Shown one piece after another: positions 50,404 to 60,210 of a stretch of DNA of 64,000 nucleotides (its first letter is position 1; each line of letters starts with the position of its first letter). Position numbers and translations under genes: made by a program. The notes beneath the pieces are model-generated. The model searched no databases. It was given only the letters and a program-made list of their open reading frames with translations, and was not told the origin of the DNA. Source of the DNA: Oscillospiraceae bacterium (GTDB lineage Bacteria > Bacillota > Clostridia > UMGS1810); assembly GCA_015069015.1 (NCBI GenBank), contig SVJK01000001.1, forward strand, positions 21,846 to 85,845. The letters run 5' to 3'.

Positions 50404-51943
50404 CTTCATTTTCCTCCTTTTTATCATCGCCAGATTTTGTCATTAAAAGTCCGATTTCTTCTTTTGTGGTATCTCTTGCATCCACAATTCCTGTAATTTT
50501 TCCGCCACCAATTACTAAAATGCGGTCGCAAAGCTCCAAAAGTACATCAAGGTCTTCACCAACAAATATTACAGCTACTCCTTTTTTCTTCTGTTCATTT
50601 AAAAGATCATATATGGTATAGGATGAATTGATATCAAGACCTCTCACCGGATATGCCGCCATAAGTACTGTCGGAGAAGCCGCAATTTCTCTTCCAACCA
50701 ATACCTTTTGAACATTACCGCCGGAGAGTCTTCTTACCGGTGTTGAAAGACCCGGAGTTACAACTCTTAAATTCTTGATGATTTTATCTGCGAGCTCCCT
50801 GGGACCCTTTCTTTCAAGAAATGCTCCCTTTCCTCTGCGGTAGCTTCTTAGCATCATATTGTCAACAATATCCATATTGCCCACAAGACCCATGCCTAAG
50901 CGGTCTTCGGGAACAAAGGAAAGTCTAACGCCCATTTCGCGAATCTGCAGAGGAGTTTTTCCAACAAGGCTTTCAGTTTCACCGGTCTTGGGGTTATCAT
51001 ATATTATTTCGCCCACACTGATTTGCTGAAGGCCTGAAATTGCCTCTAAAAGCTCTCTTTGTCCGCTCCCTGCAATACCGGCAATACCAAGAATTTCACC
51101 TGAACAGGCTGTGAAGGAAACAGAATCCAGAACCTTGTTTCCCTCTCTGTCCATGCATGTGAGATTTTTAACCTCAAGGCGGCGTGCTGTGTTTTCGGGC
51201 TCTTTTCTTTCAATGTTGAGCTCAACCTTTTTGCCAACCATAAGCTCTGTGAGCTCTGTCTCGGTTGTGTTTGCAGTTTCAACCGTTCCAACATACTCTC
51301 CCTTTCGAAGAACCGAAACACGGTTTGAAATTTCAAGAACTTCATGAAGCTTGTGGGTAATGATTATGATTGCTTTTCCGTCATCTCTCATCTTTTTAAG
51401 AATTCTGAAAAGCTTTTTGGTTTCCTGGGGAGTGAGCACTGCAGTGGGCTCGTCCAGAATCAAAATGTCAGCTCCGCGGAAAAGCACCTTTATGATTTCA
51501 ACTGTCTGCTTTTCAGATACAGACATTTCGTATATCTTCTTTTTAGGGTCAATTTCAAATCCGTATTGTTTATCAATTTCTTCAATACGAGAAATGTATT
51601 CCTTCATATTGAATCTCTTTTTGTCTTCTATTCCAAGGACAATATTTTGCGCAGCGGAAAAAACATCAATAAGCTTAAAATGTTGATGAATCATTCCGAT
51701 TTTATAGCCAAAAGCATCCTTTGGTGAATGAATTGTCGCCTTTTCTCCGTCTATAAATATTTCTCCTTCATCAGGAAAATATATGCCGGAAATCATGTTC
51801 ATAAGCGTAGTCTTACCACTTCCGTTTTCGCCAAGAATTGCAAGAACTTCACCACGCTTCACACTCAGGGAAACATTCTTATTGGCAACCACAGAGCCAA
51901 AATATTTACTTATGTTTTTCAGTTCTATTGCCGTTGAGCTCAT
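50396..51943 (-). CDS. BMP-type ABC transporter dual ATPase
   Basis: 'GENGSGKTTLMNMISGIYFPDEGEI...ILDEPTAVLTPQE...LSGGNVQKVLVGREIA'. Confidence 0.95.
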   Translation of the reverse strand: MSSTAIELKNISKYFGSVVANKNVSLSVKRGEVLAILGENGSGKTTLMNMISGIYFPDEGEIFIDGEKATIHSPKDAFGYKIGMIHQHFKLIDVFSAAQNIVLGIEDKKRFNMKEYISRIEEIDKQYGFEIDPKKKIYEMSVSEKQTVEIIKVLFRGADILILDEPTAVLTPQETKKLFRILKKMRDDGKAIIIITHKLHEVLEISNRVSVLRKGEYVGTVETANTTETELTELMVGKKVELNIERKEPENTARRLEVKNLTCMDREGNKVLDSVSFTACSGEILGIAGIAGSGQRELLEAISGLQQISVGEIIYDNPKTGETESLVGKTPLQIREMGVRLSFVPEDRLGMGLVGNMDIVDNMMLRSYRRGKGAFLERKGPRELADKIIKNLRVVTPGLSTPVRRLSGGNVQKVLVGREIAASPTVLMAAYPVRGLDINSSYTIYDLLNEQKKKGVAVIFVGEDLDVLLELCDRILVIGGGKITGIVDARDTTKEEIGLLMTKSGDDKKEENEDE

Positions 51944-52021
51944 AAATCTACCTCCTGAAAGTTTTTGTCAACATAAAAAAACCGTCAAAATTTGATAGTT
52001 TTCTTATGTTAACAAAGCAAA

Positions 52022-52053
52022 ATATAGGCGGAGCAAAATTTACTCCGCCTATA
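52022..52053 (-). terminator. Hairpin between BMP lipoprotein and ATPase genes
   Basis: atataggcggag-caaaattta-ctccgcctatat. Confidence 0.75.
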
Positions 52054-52065
52054 TAATTTTATAAA

Positions 52066-53256
52066 TTAAAATTCTTTGTTTATAAGATTGATGCCATCAA
52101 TTTCTATATTGAAGTATGGTGCACTGCGGTATTCGGATTCGTGGAAGTATCCGTCAGAAATCGCTTCTGTATCGCCTTTGAATTCAGCATCTGTATCTAC
52201 ATCTGCCATATAAGAATCAAGGTTTTTGCCACCAACTGTAAATGTGCTTGCATCAAATACATTGATAGTTCCGGCAATAAGTCCGGCTTTAACTTCTTCA
52301 ATTTTTTCAACGGTTCCGGGAGCTGCAACTTTTTCGTTTACATCTGTAAGTTTTACAGATCCTTCCTTGATTCCGCCACACCAGTCATCGGGAATTTCTT
52401 CGCCTGCCTGAGCTGCTTTGATTGCAAATTCATAGTAAGGTGTCCAGTCAATTCTGGAAGAAACGATGAATGTGTCGGGGCAAGCATCTTTTGTGCTTCC
52501 GTTGTAGGAAACATTGGGAACGTCTGCATTTTCACAAGCTGTGGGAGCACCCATGGAATCAGCGTGCTGGCTGATGAGAACACATTTTGAATCAATAAGA
52601 TTTGTTGCTGCTTCTTTTTCTTTAGCTTCGTCATACCAGCTTCCTGTGAACTGTACATCCATTGTAGCTGTGGGACAAACTGAACGTGCGCCAAGGAAGA
52701 AAGATGTATAACCTGACATTACTTCAGCATATGTATATGCACCTACATAACCGATTTTCGCCTGATCTGCTGTGATTTTTCCTGATTCAATCATTTCATT
52801 AAGCTTCATTCCTGCTGCAACACCTGCAAGGTATCTGCCTTCATAAATTGAAGCAAATGCATTGTGGAAGTTAGGTGTATCTTCTGTGTGAGCTGTTGTA
52901 CCTGTTGAGTGACAGAACTCAACATCAGGGAATTCCTTTGCGGCTTTAAGAATGAACGGCTCGTGACCGAAGCTGTTTGCAAAAATGATGTCACATCCCT
53001 GGTCAGCAAGGTCTGCTGCTGCTTCGTAACATTCGTTACCTTCGGGAATGTTTGTTTTGAAGACTACCTGGCTATCTGAAAGTCCGAGAATTTTCTGAAC
53101 TTCCTTTGCAGCGTCCATAAAGTTTTTGTCATAGGTTGAGTTTTCATCGTGAAGGAAAATGAAACCCACCTTGAAATCTTCGTCTCCACTGTCTGAACAT
53201 GATACAAAAGAAAGTACCATTACAAAAACGAGGAGCATTGCCAATAATTTTTTCAT
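52066..53256 (-). CDS. BMP family ABC transporter substrate-binding lipoprotein 1
   Basis: Lipobox 'FVSCSDSGDE'; 'FKVGFIFLHDENSTYDKNFMDAAKEVQKILGLSDSQVVFKTNIPE'. Confidence 0.93.
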   Translation of the reverse strand: MKKLLAMLLVFVMVLSFVSCSDSGDEDFKVGFIFLHDENSTYDKNFMDAAKEVQKILGLSDSQVVFKTNIPEGNECYEAAADLADQGCDIIFANSFGHEPFILKAAKEFPDVEFCHSTGTTAHTEDTPNFHNAFASIYEGRYLAGVAAGMKLNEMIESGKITADQAKIGYVGAYTYAEVMSGYTSFFLGARSVCPTATMDVQFTGSWYDEAKEKEAATNLIDSKCVLISQHADSMGAPTACENADVPNVSYNGSTKDACPDTFIVSSRIDWTPYYEFAIKAAQAGEEIPDDWCGGIKEGSVKLTDVNEKVAAPGTVEKIEEVKAGLIAGTINVFDASTFTVGGKNLDSYMADVDTDAEFKGDTEAISDGYFHESEYRSAPYFNIEIDGINLINKEF

Positions 53257-53410
53257 TGTTTTAACCTCCGTTAAAAATTTTGTTGCCACACATGGCAAAA
53301 TCTATATATATTCTATATCATTTCCCACATAATTACAATTAGGAAAAATGACAAAAATACACATTTATTTCAATGCATATTGCACCAAGATACGTTAAGC
53401 CTTATACAAA

Positions 53411-54694
53411 TCAATAAGATTCATTGATAATATTTATCCCATCAATTCTGACATCAAAGTATGGCGCACTACGGTATTCACATTCGTGAAAATAACCATT
53501 TGCGATAACTTCCGTATCAGGTACATAATTAGAGTCTATGTCAATATCTGCCATGTAGGAATCAAGAGTTCTTCCGTCTACGGTAAATGTGCTTGTATCA
53601 AATACCGGTATGGAACCATCCATAAGACCACTCTTAACCTGTTTAAGCTTTTTTTCTGTTCCGGCAGCTGCAACATTTTTGTTTACATTAGAAAGTTTAA
53701 CAGAACCATCTTTTATTCCGCCACACCAGTCATAGGGGATTTTTTTGCCCGCCTGAGCAGCTTTGATTGCAAATTCATAGTAAGGTGTCCAGTCGATTTC
53801 GGAAGAAACGATGAATGTGTTGGGGCAAGCTGACGCTGTGCTTCCGTTGTAGGAAACATTGGGAACACCTGCATTTTCACAAGCTGTGGGAACACCCATG
53901 GAATCGGCATACTGACTGATGAGTACACAGCCAGATTCAATAAGCTCTATTGCTGCTTCTTTTTCTTTAGCTTCGTCATACCAGCTTCCTGTATGAGTTA
54001 CATCCATTGTAGCTGTGGGGCAGATTGAGCGTGCACCAAGGAAAAAGGCAGTATAGTCAGAGATAACCTCTGCGTATGAATATGCACCTACATAACCGAT
54101 TTTTGCCTGATCTGCCGTGATTTTTCCTGATTCAATCATTTCGTTAAGCTTCATTCCTGCCGCAACACCCGTGAGATATCTGCCTTCATAGATTGAAGCA
54201 TATGCATTGTGAAAGTTGGGAAGTTTTGCCGTATGCGCCATTGTACCCGATGAGTGGCAGAACTCTACATCACGGAATTCCTTTGCTGCTTTAAGAATGT
54301 AGGGCTCATGGCCGTAGCTGTTGGCAAATACTATATCACAGCCCTGATCAGCAAGGTCAGCTGCCGCTTCATAGCATTCGATACTTTCAGGAATGTTTGT
54401 TTTGAAGACTACCTGACTATCTGAAAGTCCGAGAATTTTCTGAACTTCCAGTGCGGCATCCATAAAGTTTTTATCATAGGTTGAGTTCTCATCGTTAACA
54501 AAAATAAAACCGACTTTAAATACTTTATCTTTTTTCACTTCCTCAGGTTGTCTTTTTGTCTTTTCTTTCTTTTCCGTCTTGCTTTGTGAATATGATAATT
54601 TCTTTTCCTCTCTGTCATCTTTCTTGTCATCTGAGCAGGAAACAAAAGTAAATATCAGCATAAAAGTAATGAAAACCGCTAAAAACCTTTTCAT
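53411..54694 (-). CDS. BMP family ABC transporter substrate-binding lipoprotein 2 (paralog)
   Basis: Near-identical core to 52066-53256 plus extra ~35-aa charged linker after lipobox. Confidence 0.93.
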   Translation of the reverse strand: MKRFLAVFITFMLIFTFVSCSDDKKDDREEKKLSYSQSKTEKKEKTKRQPEEVKKDKVFKVGFIFVNDENSTYDKNFMDAALEVQKILGLSDSQVVFKTNIPESIECYEAAADLADQGCDIVFANSYGHEPYILKAAKEFRDVEFCHSSGTMAHTAKLPNFHNAYASIYEGRYLTGVAAGMKLNEMIESGKITADQAKIGYVGAYSYAEVISDYTAFFLGARSICPTATMDVTHTGSWYDEAKEKEAAIELIESGCVLISQYADSMGVPTACENAGVPNVSYNGSTASACPNTFIVSSEIDWTPYYEFAIKAAQAGKKIPYDWCGGIKDGSVKLSNVNKNVAAAGTEKKLKQVKSGLMDGSIPVFDTSTFTVDGRTLDSYMADIDIDSNYVPDTEVIANGYFHECEYRSAPYFDVRIDGINIINESY

Positions 54695-54740
54695 TATTTG
54701 AAACCTCCGTCAAAATAAGCATTAAATGCTTTTTAAAAAC

Positions 54741-55886
54741 TTACCAATATTTTTTCCAGTCGGGATTAAGATATCTCATAAGAGCTTCCATATAAAAATA
54801 GTCTCCCCATATGTTACACTCGTCAATTCCAAGATTGCCTGCATAATAATATGTGGCGTGTTTTAAGAGTCCGTTTGATTTTTCATCATCTTTTGTTGTG
54901 TAGTTATCAATAAGAGATTCCATAATTTCATCAGCACTCTTTTGATAGAGGGACCTGTGTTCATCGTCAAGTGGCATACACTTTAAAGCCTCCAAAAGTC
55001 CACATACAGCAATTGATGCGGCAGATGAATCTCTTGGCTCATCACCCTCTTTGAAAGTGAGATCCCAATAGGCAACGTGGTCTTTGGGGAGATGATTAAG
55101 ATAATAATCCACGATGCTGTAATATTTTTCCATATTTTCGTCGTTTTTCATATATGAATATGTGAATGCAGGACCTGCAACACCCCATGCCTGACCTCTT
55201 GACCATGCACTTGTATCAGAAAGTCCCTGCTTTGTTCCACCACCGAGTCTTTCTCCGGTTTCCTGGTCAAAGTAGAAATTCTGAAAAGTTGAACCATCGG
55301 GACGGACAACCGTGTCCATTGTGGTATTGAAATGAGCAAATGCTTTTCTTGTGAACTCTTCATCACCAGTTTCTTTTCCTGCCCAGAAGAGAAGATGTAT
55401 GTTCATAAGGCAGTCAATGATGAGCCTGTACAAGGCTTTATCTTTGCAGTCGGCACTGCCTGCAAGTTGAATGAACTGCCCTTTTTCCCTGAAACGGTTT
55501 GCGAGAACTTTAGCCGCGGCTATGGATTTTTCGCGAAGGGTTTCATCTCCTGTTATCTTATAGCCTGCAACTGTTGAAAGAGTGAATATGAATCCGATGT
55601 CATGGTCACCCATTCCTACCATATTGTCAACTCTGTTGAAAAACGACGGAAGAAGACCTTTCAGCGTATTCAGATATTTTTCATCCTTTGTAAATTCATA
55701 GGCAAGCCAAAGCATTCCCGTCCAAAAACTCTGTGTCCATCCGCCATTATTCCCAGATTTTGAATACACCCCATCAACACTTGCGGCTGACGGAAAGCCG
55801 TCTGAAAAATCAGGGATTGCACCATCTATTTTTTTTAGGGCATCCTTAAGTGCCGATTCAAGTTTCTCACGTTTTAATTTTGACAT
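54741..55886 (-). CDS. Glycoside hydrolase family 88-like unsaturated glucuronyl hydrolase
   Basis: 'WTQSFWTGMLWLAYEFTKDEKYL...GMGDHDIGFIFTLS...SAWSRGQAWGVAGPAFTY...DSSAASIAVCGLLE'. Confidence 0.9.
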   Translation of the reverse strand: MSKLKREKLESALKDALKKIDGAIPDFSDGFPSAASVDGVYSKSGNNGGWTQSFWTGMLWLAYEFTKDEKYLNTLKGLLPSFFNRVDNMVGMGDHDIGFIFTLSTVAGYKITGDETLREKSIAAAKVLANRFREKGQFIQLAGSADCKDKALYRLIIDCLMNIHLLFWAGKETGDEEFTRKAFAHFNTTMDTVVRPDGSTFQNFYFDQETGERLGGGTKQGLSDTSAWSRGQAWGVAGPAFTYSYMKNDENMEKYYSIVDYYLNHLPKDHVAYWDLTFKEGDEPRDSSAASIAVCGLLEALKCMPLDDEHRSLYQKSADEIMESLIDNYTTKDDEKSNGLLKHATYYYAGNLGIDECNIWGDYFYMEALMRYLNPDWKKYW

Positions 55887-55926
55887 CTAATTTTCCTCCA
55901 AACAAATTTATTTATTCTATAAATTA

Positions 55927-55955
55927 ATTATACCACTAATGCTCTGTAAATTCAA
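55927..55955 (-). promoter_or_regulatory. Promoter of GH88-BMP operon
   Basis: TTGAAT-17-TATAAT on minus strand. Confidence 0.7.
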
Positions 55956-56135
55956 TACATTTTTACTTTTGTTTACATAATACTCTTTTTGATTTTTCGG
56001 TGAGCATTAATAAAAAGAGAGTGGGAAAATTGGTTAAAGTTTACATAATATTTTGTTTTGCGCAGAATTGTCTTTACTTAATGTTTTCCTTGTGCTATAA
56101 TAACCCCACGTCCAATTTTTAGGAGATGAAAAAAT

Positions 56136-56927
56136 ATGAAATCTATTGCCGTAATAGGAGCCGGAAATATGGGCGGTGCAATCATTGGAGCTATTGCATC
56201 GGATTCCGGTATTAAAAATGAAAATATATATGTGTATGACAGATTTATAAAAGATGAAATAAAAAATCTTGGTGTGAAATGCGTTTCTATGGAAGAAGCG
56301 GTTTTGGCAGACTGTATTATTCTTGCGGTAAAGCCAAATGTGATAAGCTCTGTTTGTGAAGACATAAAAAAACTTTGTAACGTGTCACAAAAAGTTGTTG
56401 TGTCAATTGCTGCAGGAGTTAAAATTTCAACCATTGAAGGATTTCTTTCATCAAAAAAGATTATAAGGGTTATGCCAAACATATGCCTCACCTCGGGAGA
56501 AGGCATGTGTGTTATGTGCAAAGACGAGGAAATTTCAGAAGATGAACTTTCTTTTGTAAAGAATATTTTTGACCTTTCAGGAAAAACAATTGTTGTAAAA
56601 GAAGAACTGATAGATGCCTGCACTGCTATCAACGGAAGCGGACCTGCATATGTTTTCATGTTTATGGAAGCAATGGCTGATGCTGCGGTAAGCCTTGGAA
56701 TTGACAGAAAAACTGCCTATGAGCTTTGCGGTCAGACGGTTCTTGGAAGTGCATCACTTATGCTAAAGTCAGGAATTCACCCGGCAGAGCTTAAAGACAA
56801 AGTTTGTTCTCCGGGCGGAACAACCATAGAAGCCGTGAAAGCCCTTGAGAATTCAGGTCTTCGAAATGCTGTTTTTTCAGCTGTTACAGCTTGTGCAAAA
56901 AAAGCAAAGGAAATGGGCAAGTCTTAA
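56136..56927 (+). CDS. proC: Pyrroline-5-carboxylate reductase
   Basis: 'IAVIGAGNMGGAIIGAI...VSIAAGVKISTIEGFL...VMPNICLTSGEGMCV...CSPGGTTIEAVKALENSGLRNAV'. Confidence 0.96.
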   Translation: MKSIAVIGAGNMGGAIIGAIASDSGIKNENIYVYDRFIKDEIKNLGVKCVSMEEAVLADCIILAVKPNVISSVCEDIKKLCNVSQKVVVSIAAGVKISTIEGFLSSKKIIRVMPNICLTSGEGMCVMCKDEEISEDELSFVKNIFDLSGKTIVVKEELIDACTAINGSGPAYVFMFMEAMADAAVSLGIDRKTAYELCGQTVLGSASLMLKSGIHPAELKDKVCSPGGTTIEAVKALENSGLRNAVFSAVTACAKKAKEMGKS

Positions 56928-56963
56928 GAATAATACTCATATATTTAATATGGGTGATAATTT

Positions 56964-57557
56964 ATGAAATTTATAAATTCTTTTCTCCTGGAAAACAGAA
57001 AATTGTTTATCTCGATTTTTGTTATCTGGATATGTGCATCTGTTTCGGGAGTGATATTCGGTTCAAAACTCAACAACGAGACTTATCCCGATGTTTTCGG
57101 AATGGTTACAGACTCTTTCGCCGATTCACCGACAGTTGCAACAATGATTTTGAATCAGGCAGATTATCTCATAAAAATGTTTTTGATTGTGATAATCTCC
57201 TCCGCATGTGTGTTTTTTTCCCCATTCATATATTTTGCCGCAGTACTTGATGCCTTTTCATCCGGACTTGGAGCTGCATTGATTGTAAGAACATATAGCC
57301 TGAAAGGTTCTCTTATGAGCTTTTTTATTCATGTTTTGCCTCTCTCTGTTTCTCTCCCATTATACTTTGTAATGTTTGTTTCCGGACTTAAATTTTCCTT
57401 AAGTTCTCGCTCAACCATTATGCACCAACGGGTTTTTGAAAGAAGAAAACAATGGGCATCATACATTTGGTTTCAGTTGACAGTGTGCATATGCATCTTC
57501 ACTGTGGATGTCATTAAGGCATTTTTTTGCAAGGGGATTATTGTCTTTTTAAACTAA
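56964..57557 (+). CDS. SpoIIM-like membrane protein
   Basis: Polytopic; 'LFISIFVIWICASVSGVIFGSKL', 'DAFSSGLGAALIVR' SpoIIM/DUF95-like. Confidence 0.6.
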   Translation: MKFINSFLLENRKLFISIFVIWICASVSGVIFGSKLNNETYPDVFGMVTDSFADSPTVATMILNQADYLIKMFLIVIISSACVFFSPFIYFAAVLDAFSSGLGAALIVRTYSLKGSLMSFFIHVLPLSVSLPLYFVMFVSGLKFSLSSRSTIMHQRVFERRKQWASYIWFQLTVCICIFTVDVIKAFFCKGIIVFLN

Positions 57558-57574
57558 AGAAGAGGGTTTTGTTT

Positions 57575-58456
57575 ATGGAAAATATTGTGGTAACGGAATT
57601 TTGCCGCTATCTTAAAGAAGAAAAAAATATGTCTGAAAATACGGTTATGTCATATTACAGAGATGTAAGACTGTTCAACTCATATATAAACTCAGAAGGA
57701 TATGATGTCCTCGGAGCGGGAAAGCTTCAGATTATGGACTTTGTTGCCCATCTCCAATCTCAGGGCAAGGCAGATTCTTCACTTTCAAGATGCATTGCCT
57801 CTGTAAGAGCGCTGTATTCTTTTCTGATTAAAAACAATGCAGTAAAAACGAATCCTGCACTGGATATAAAGCTTCCTCGTCAGGTAAAAAGAATGCCTTC
57901 TGTGCTTACAAAAGCAGAAGTGGAGTCTCTTCTTGAGTGTCCGTGCATTTCAAGTCCCAGAGGCATCAGAGACAAAGCAATGCTGGAGGTTATGTATGCA
58001 ACAGGGATAAAAGTTTCAGAGCTTATTTCCCTGAAACTTGATGATGTGGATGCAGACCTTGGCTATCTTAAATGCATTCAGACAAAGAATGTGAGAATCG
58101 TCCCCATTGGCAGATGTGCAATGAATGCTCTTAAAAATTACCTGACGATAGCAAGACCTTTAATGGCAAACCCCGAAACCGTCACCCTGTTTGTAAATTG
58201 TAACGGAGATGAAATGTCAAGACAAGGGTTTTGGAAAATTGTTAAAGAATATGCAAAAAAATCCGGCATAAAACAAGACATTAATCCCCACACCCTTCGT
58301 CATTCCTTCGCAACTCATCTTCTGGAGAACGGTGCAGATCTTTTTTCCATTCAGGAGATGCTCGGACATAAGGATATTTCTTCAACTCAGGTTTATGCAA
58401 AACTTGCGCATTCGGGAATAAGAGAAGTGTATAACAAGGCACATCCGAGAGCATAG
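57575..58456 (+). CDS. Tyrosine recombinase, XerD-like
   Basis: 'EFCRYLKEEKNMSENTVMSYYRDVRLF', C-term 'HTLRHSFATHLLENGADLFSIQEMLGHKDISSTQVYA'. Confidence 0.9.
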   Translation: MENIVVTEFCRYLKEEKNMSENTVMSYYRDVRLFNSYINSEGYDVLGAGKLQIMDFVAHLQSQGKADSSLSRCIASVRALYSFLIKNNAVKTNPALDIKLPRQVKRMPSVLTKAEVESLLECPCISSPRGIRDKAMLEVMYATGIKVSELISLKLDDVDADLGYLKCIQTKNVRIVPIGRCAMNALKNYLTIARPLMANPETVTLFVNCNGDEMSRQGFWKIVKEYAKKSGIKQDINPHTLRHSFATHLLENGADLFSIQEMLGHKDISSTQVYAKLAHSGIREVYNKAHPRA

Positions 58457-58596
58457 GGTTTTGTCACAGATGCAAGCATCATTTATAAAGCAATCGCCAT
58501 ATGCAGTGGAGCTTTTTGCAAATTTTCTGTCTGGAATAACAACCTGTTTTGTTAATTGGTAAATAATTAACATATAAAATTTGGTTCTTTTACCCA

Positions 58597-58625
58597 TTGA
58601 AAATAACAGAAAAAAATGGTATAAT
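58597..58625 (+). promoter_or_regulatory. Promoter
   Basis: TTGAAA-17-TATAAT upstream of CDS 58738. Confidence 0.7.
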
Positions 58626-58737
58626 AATCAAAAGTATATTTAATGAAACGACACATGTTGCACGTTTTGTGCGTAAATCTGATTACGGTACAAAATTGCA
58701 AACATGTGTTTTTTTATGTGGAAAAGGAGATTTTATT

Positions 58738-59331
58738 ATGCCAAGAAATCAATTTCAGAGAATGGTTTTCGCACTTATTACAGTTGTGATTACCGTCCAT
58801 GCCTACGTATTTTTCAGTCTGTACGTTATTCATGGAAATATGTTTATGCAACTTACTGGCGAAGACAGTGTTTTAGCCGCCATCAGCAAGATGGGCGGGA
58901 TTTACGTTTTCGGAACACCTGTACCCATTTGGGCGGTTGTGATAATTGAATTTATATTAGCATATTTCTTAGAAAACATTTTAGGCTCTCCCCTGTCTTT
59001 CAGACTTGCCTGCAAAAACTTTAACCCGAAAGAAACTCACCCCGTACTCTTTGAAACTGCCATTATCTGCGCAACTGTGGGCATTATGTGTCCTGTTATG
59101 AGTTTTGTTGCCGCTTTTCTTTATTACAACTATCAGGCAGGATTCAATATGTGGTCGATTCTTGCACAGTGGCTGAAACTTATGTGCTACAACTTCCCCT
59201 TTGCGTTCTTTACACAACTTTTCTTTATTCAGCCAACTGTAAGATTTATGTTTAAACTCATATTTGCAAAAGACATAAACGCAAGAAAAACAGTTGAATG
59301 TGCACCTGAAAAGCAATCAGTAACAGTGTAA
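58738..59331 (+). CDS. DUF2798-like membrane protein
   Basis: ATG 58738 after aaaggag RBS; duplicated 4-TM pattern 'NQFQRMVFALITVVITVHAYVFFSLYV'. Confidence 0.7.
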   Translation: MPRNQFQRMVFALITVVITVHAYVFFSLYVIHGNMFMQLTGEDSVLAAISKMGGIYVFGTPVPIWAVVIIEFILAYFLENILGSPLSFRLACKNFNPKETHPVLFETAIICATVGIMCPVMSFVAAFLYYNYQAGFNMWSILAQWLKLMCYNFPFAFFTQLFFIQPTVRFMFKLIFAKDINARKTVECAPEKQSVTV

Positions 59332-59344
59332 GATGAGGTTTGAA

Positions 59345-59857
59345 ATGTTTAAAACAGATGATATAGTTACATATGGAATCAACGGAGTTTGTAAAATTGT
59401 TGGTATTGAGGAAAAAGAACTTTTGGGCGTGAAAAGGGATTATTATGTTTTAAAACCTGTCACAAATGACAAATCAACCTACTTTGTCCCTGTTGATAAC
59501 AGCAATACCACGAGCAAAATGCGAAAACTTCTGACAGAAGATGAGATAAACAATATCCTTGACTGTGCAGACAACGAAAAACTCCAATGGATCAGCAATG
59601 AAAGGGAACGCAAAGAATGCTACAAAAAAATTGTCGGTGAGGCAAATCACACAGAACTTATAAAAATGATAAAATCCATCACCTGCGAAAAGAAAAGACG
59701 CGAAAAACAGGGAAAGAAACTTTTTGCATCAGATGAAAAGTTTCTAAGAGATGCTGAAAAGATTTTGTGTGATGAATTTGAATATGTGCTGAATCTTTCA
59801 GAAAAAGAAGTTTTGGCTTATATTTTTAAAAGAGTGGGAAAAGCAACTGAGGAATAA
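59345..59857 (+). CDS. CarD/CdnL-like RNA polymerase-binding regulator
   Basis: 'FKTDDIVTYGINGVCKIVGIEEKELLGVKRDYYVLKPVTNDKSTYFVPVDN'. Confidence 0.88.
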   Translation: MFKTDDIVTYGINGVCKIVGIEEKELLGVKRDYYVLKPVTNDKSTYFVPVDNSNTTSKMRKLLTEDEINNILDCADNEKLQWISNERERKECYKKIVGEANHTELIKMIKSITCEKKRREKQGKKLFASDEKFLRDAEKILCDEFEYVLNLSEKEVLAYIFKRVGKATEE

Positions 59858-59863
59858 TAATTA

Positions 59864-60070
59864 TATTGCAATTTTTGTTACAATATGATACACTATAGTT
59901 GCGACATAAATCTTAATATTTGAATTATCTCATGTAAGTGTGTGTTTTTATTTTCGGTAAAAATGCATGCTCTATTTCGCATACTTAGATGAGATATGTC
60001 GAGATTTGTGTCGCAGCAACATGAGCTATGCATTTTTCGGTGCATCGGCTTATGTTGATGCACCTTTTTT
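59864..60070 (+). ncRNA. Candidate structured ncRNA (~170 nt) with promoter and terminator
   Basis: TTGCAA-17-TACACT promoter; long-range stem tgcgacataaatct (59900)/agatttgtgtcgca (60002); inner stem atctcatgtaagtgtg/catacttagatgagat; perfect terminator ggtgcatc-N10-gatgcacc-T6 (60039-60070). Confidence 0.65.
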
Positions 60071-60210
60071 ATTTGCAATACAAAATACCGGGGGTGGATT
60101 TTTCAATACATAATGCAGATTGAAATTGTGCAGAAATTTTTGATCGGATGTGTATTCGTTACACAACAGCGCGCGCAATTTTGTCGCCAAACAAATTCAT
60201 TGATTTTTAA

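Noticed and set aside
53257-53410. Purine riboswitch upstream of the BMP transporter genes
   Set aside because: Looked for but no recognisable purine-aptamer core or three-way-junction pattern in the leader.
57575-58456. Tyrosine recombinase as integrase of the phage islands
   Set aside because: Sequence and context (after proC and a SpoIIM-like gene) fit a housekeeping XerD-type protein, and no element boundaries or attachment sites are nearby.
59893-60078. 61-aa minus-strand ORF over the ncRNA candidate
   Set aside because: Coincides with the long hairpin and terminator; Cys/His-rich composition is explained by the RNA palindrome; no RBS seen.
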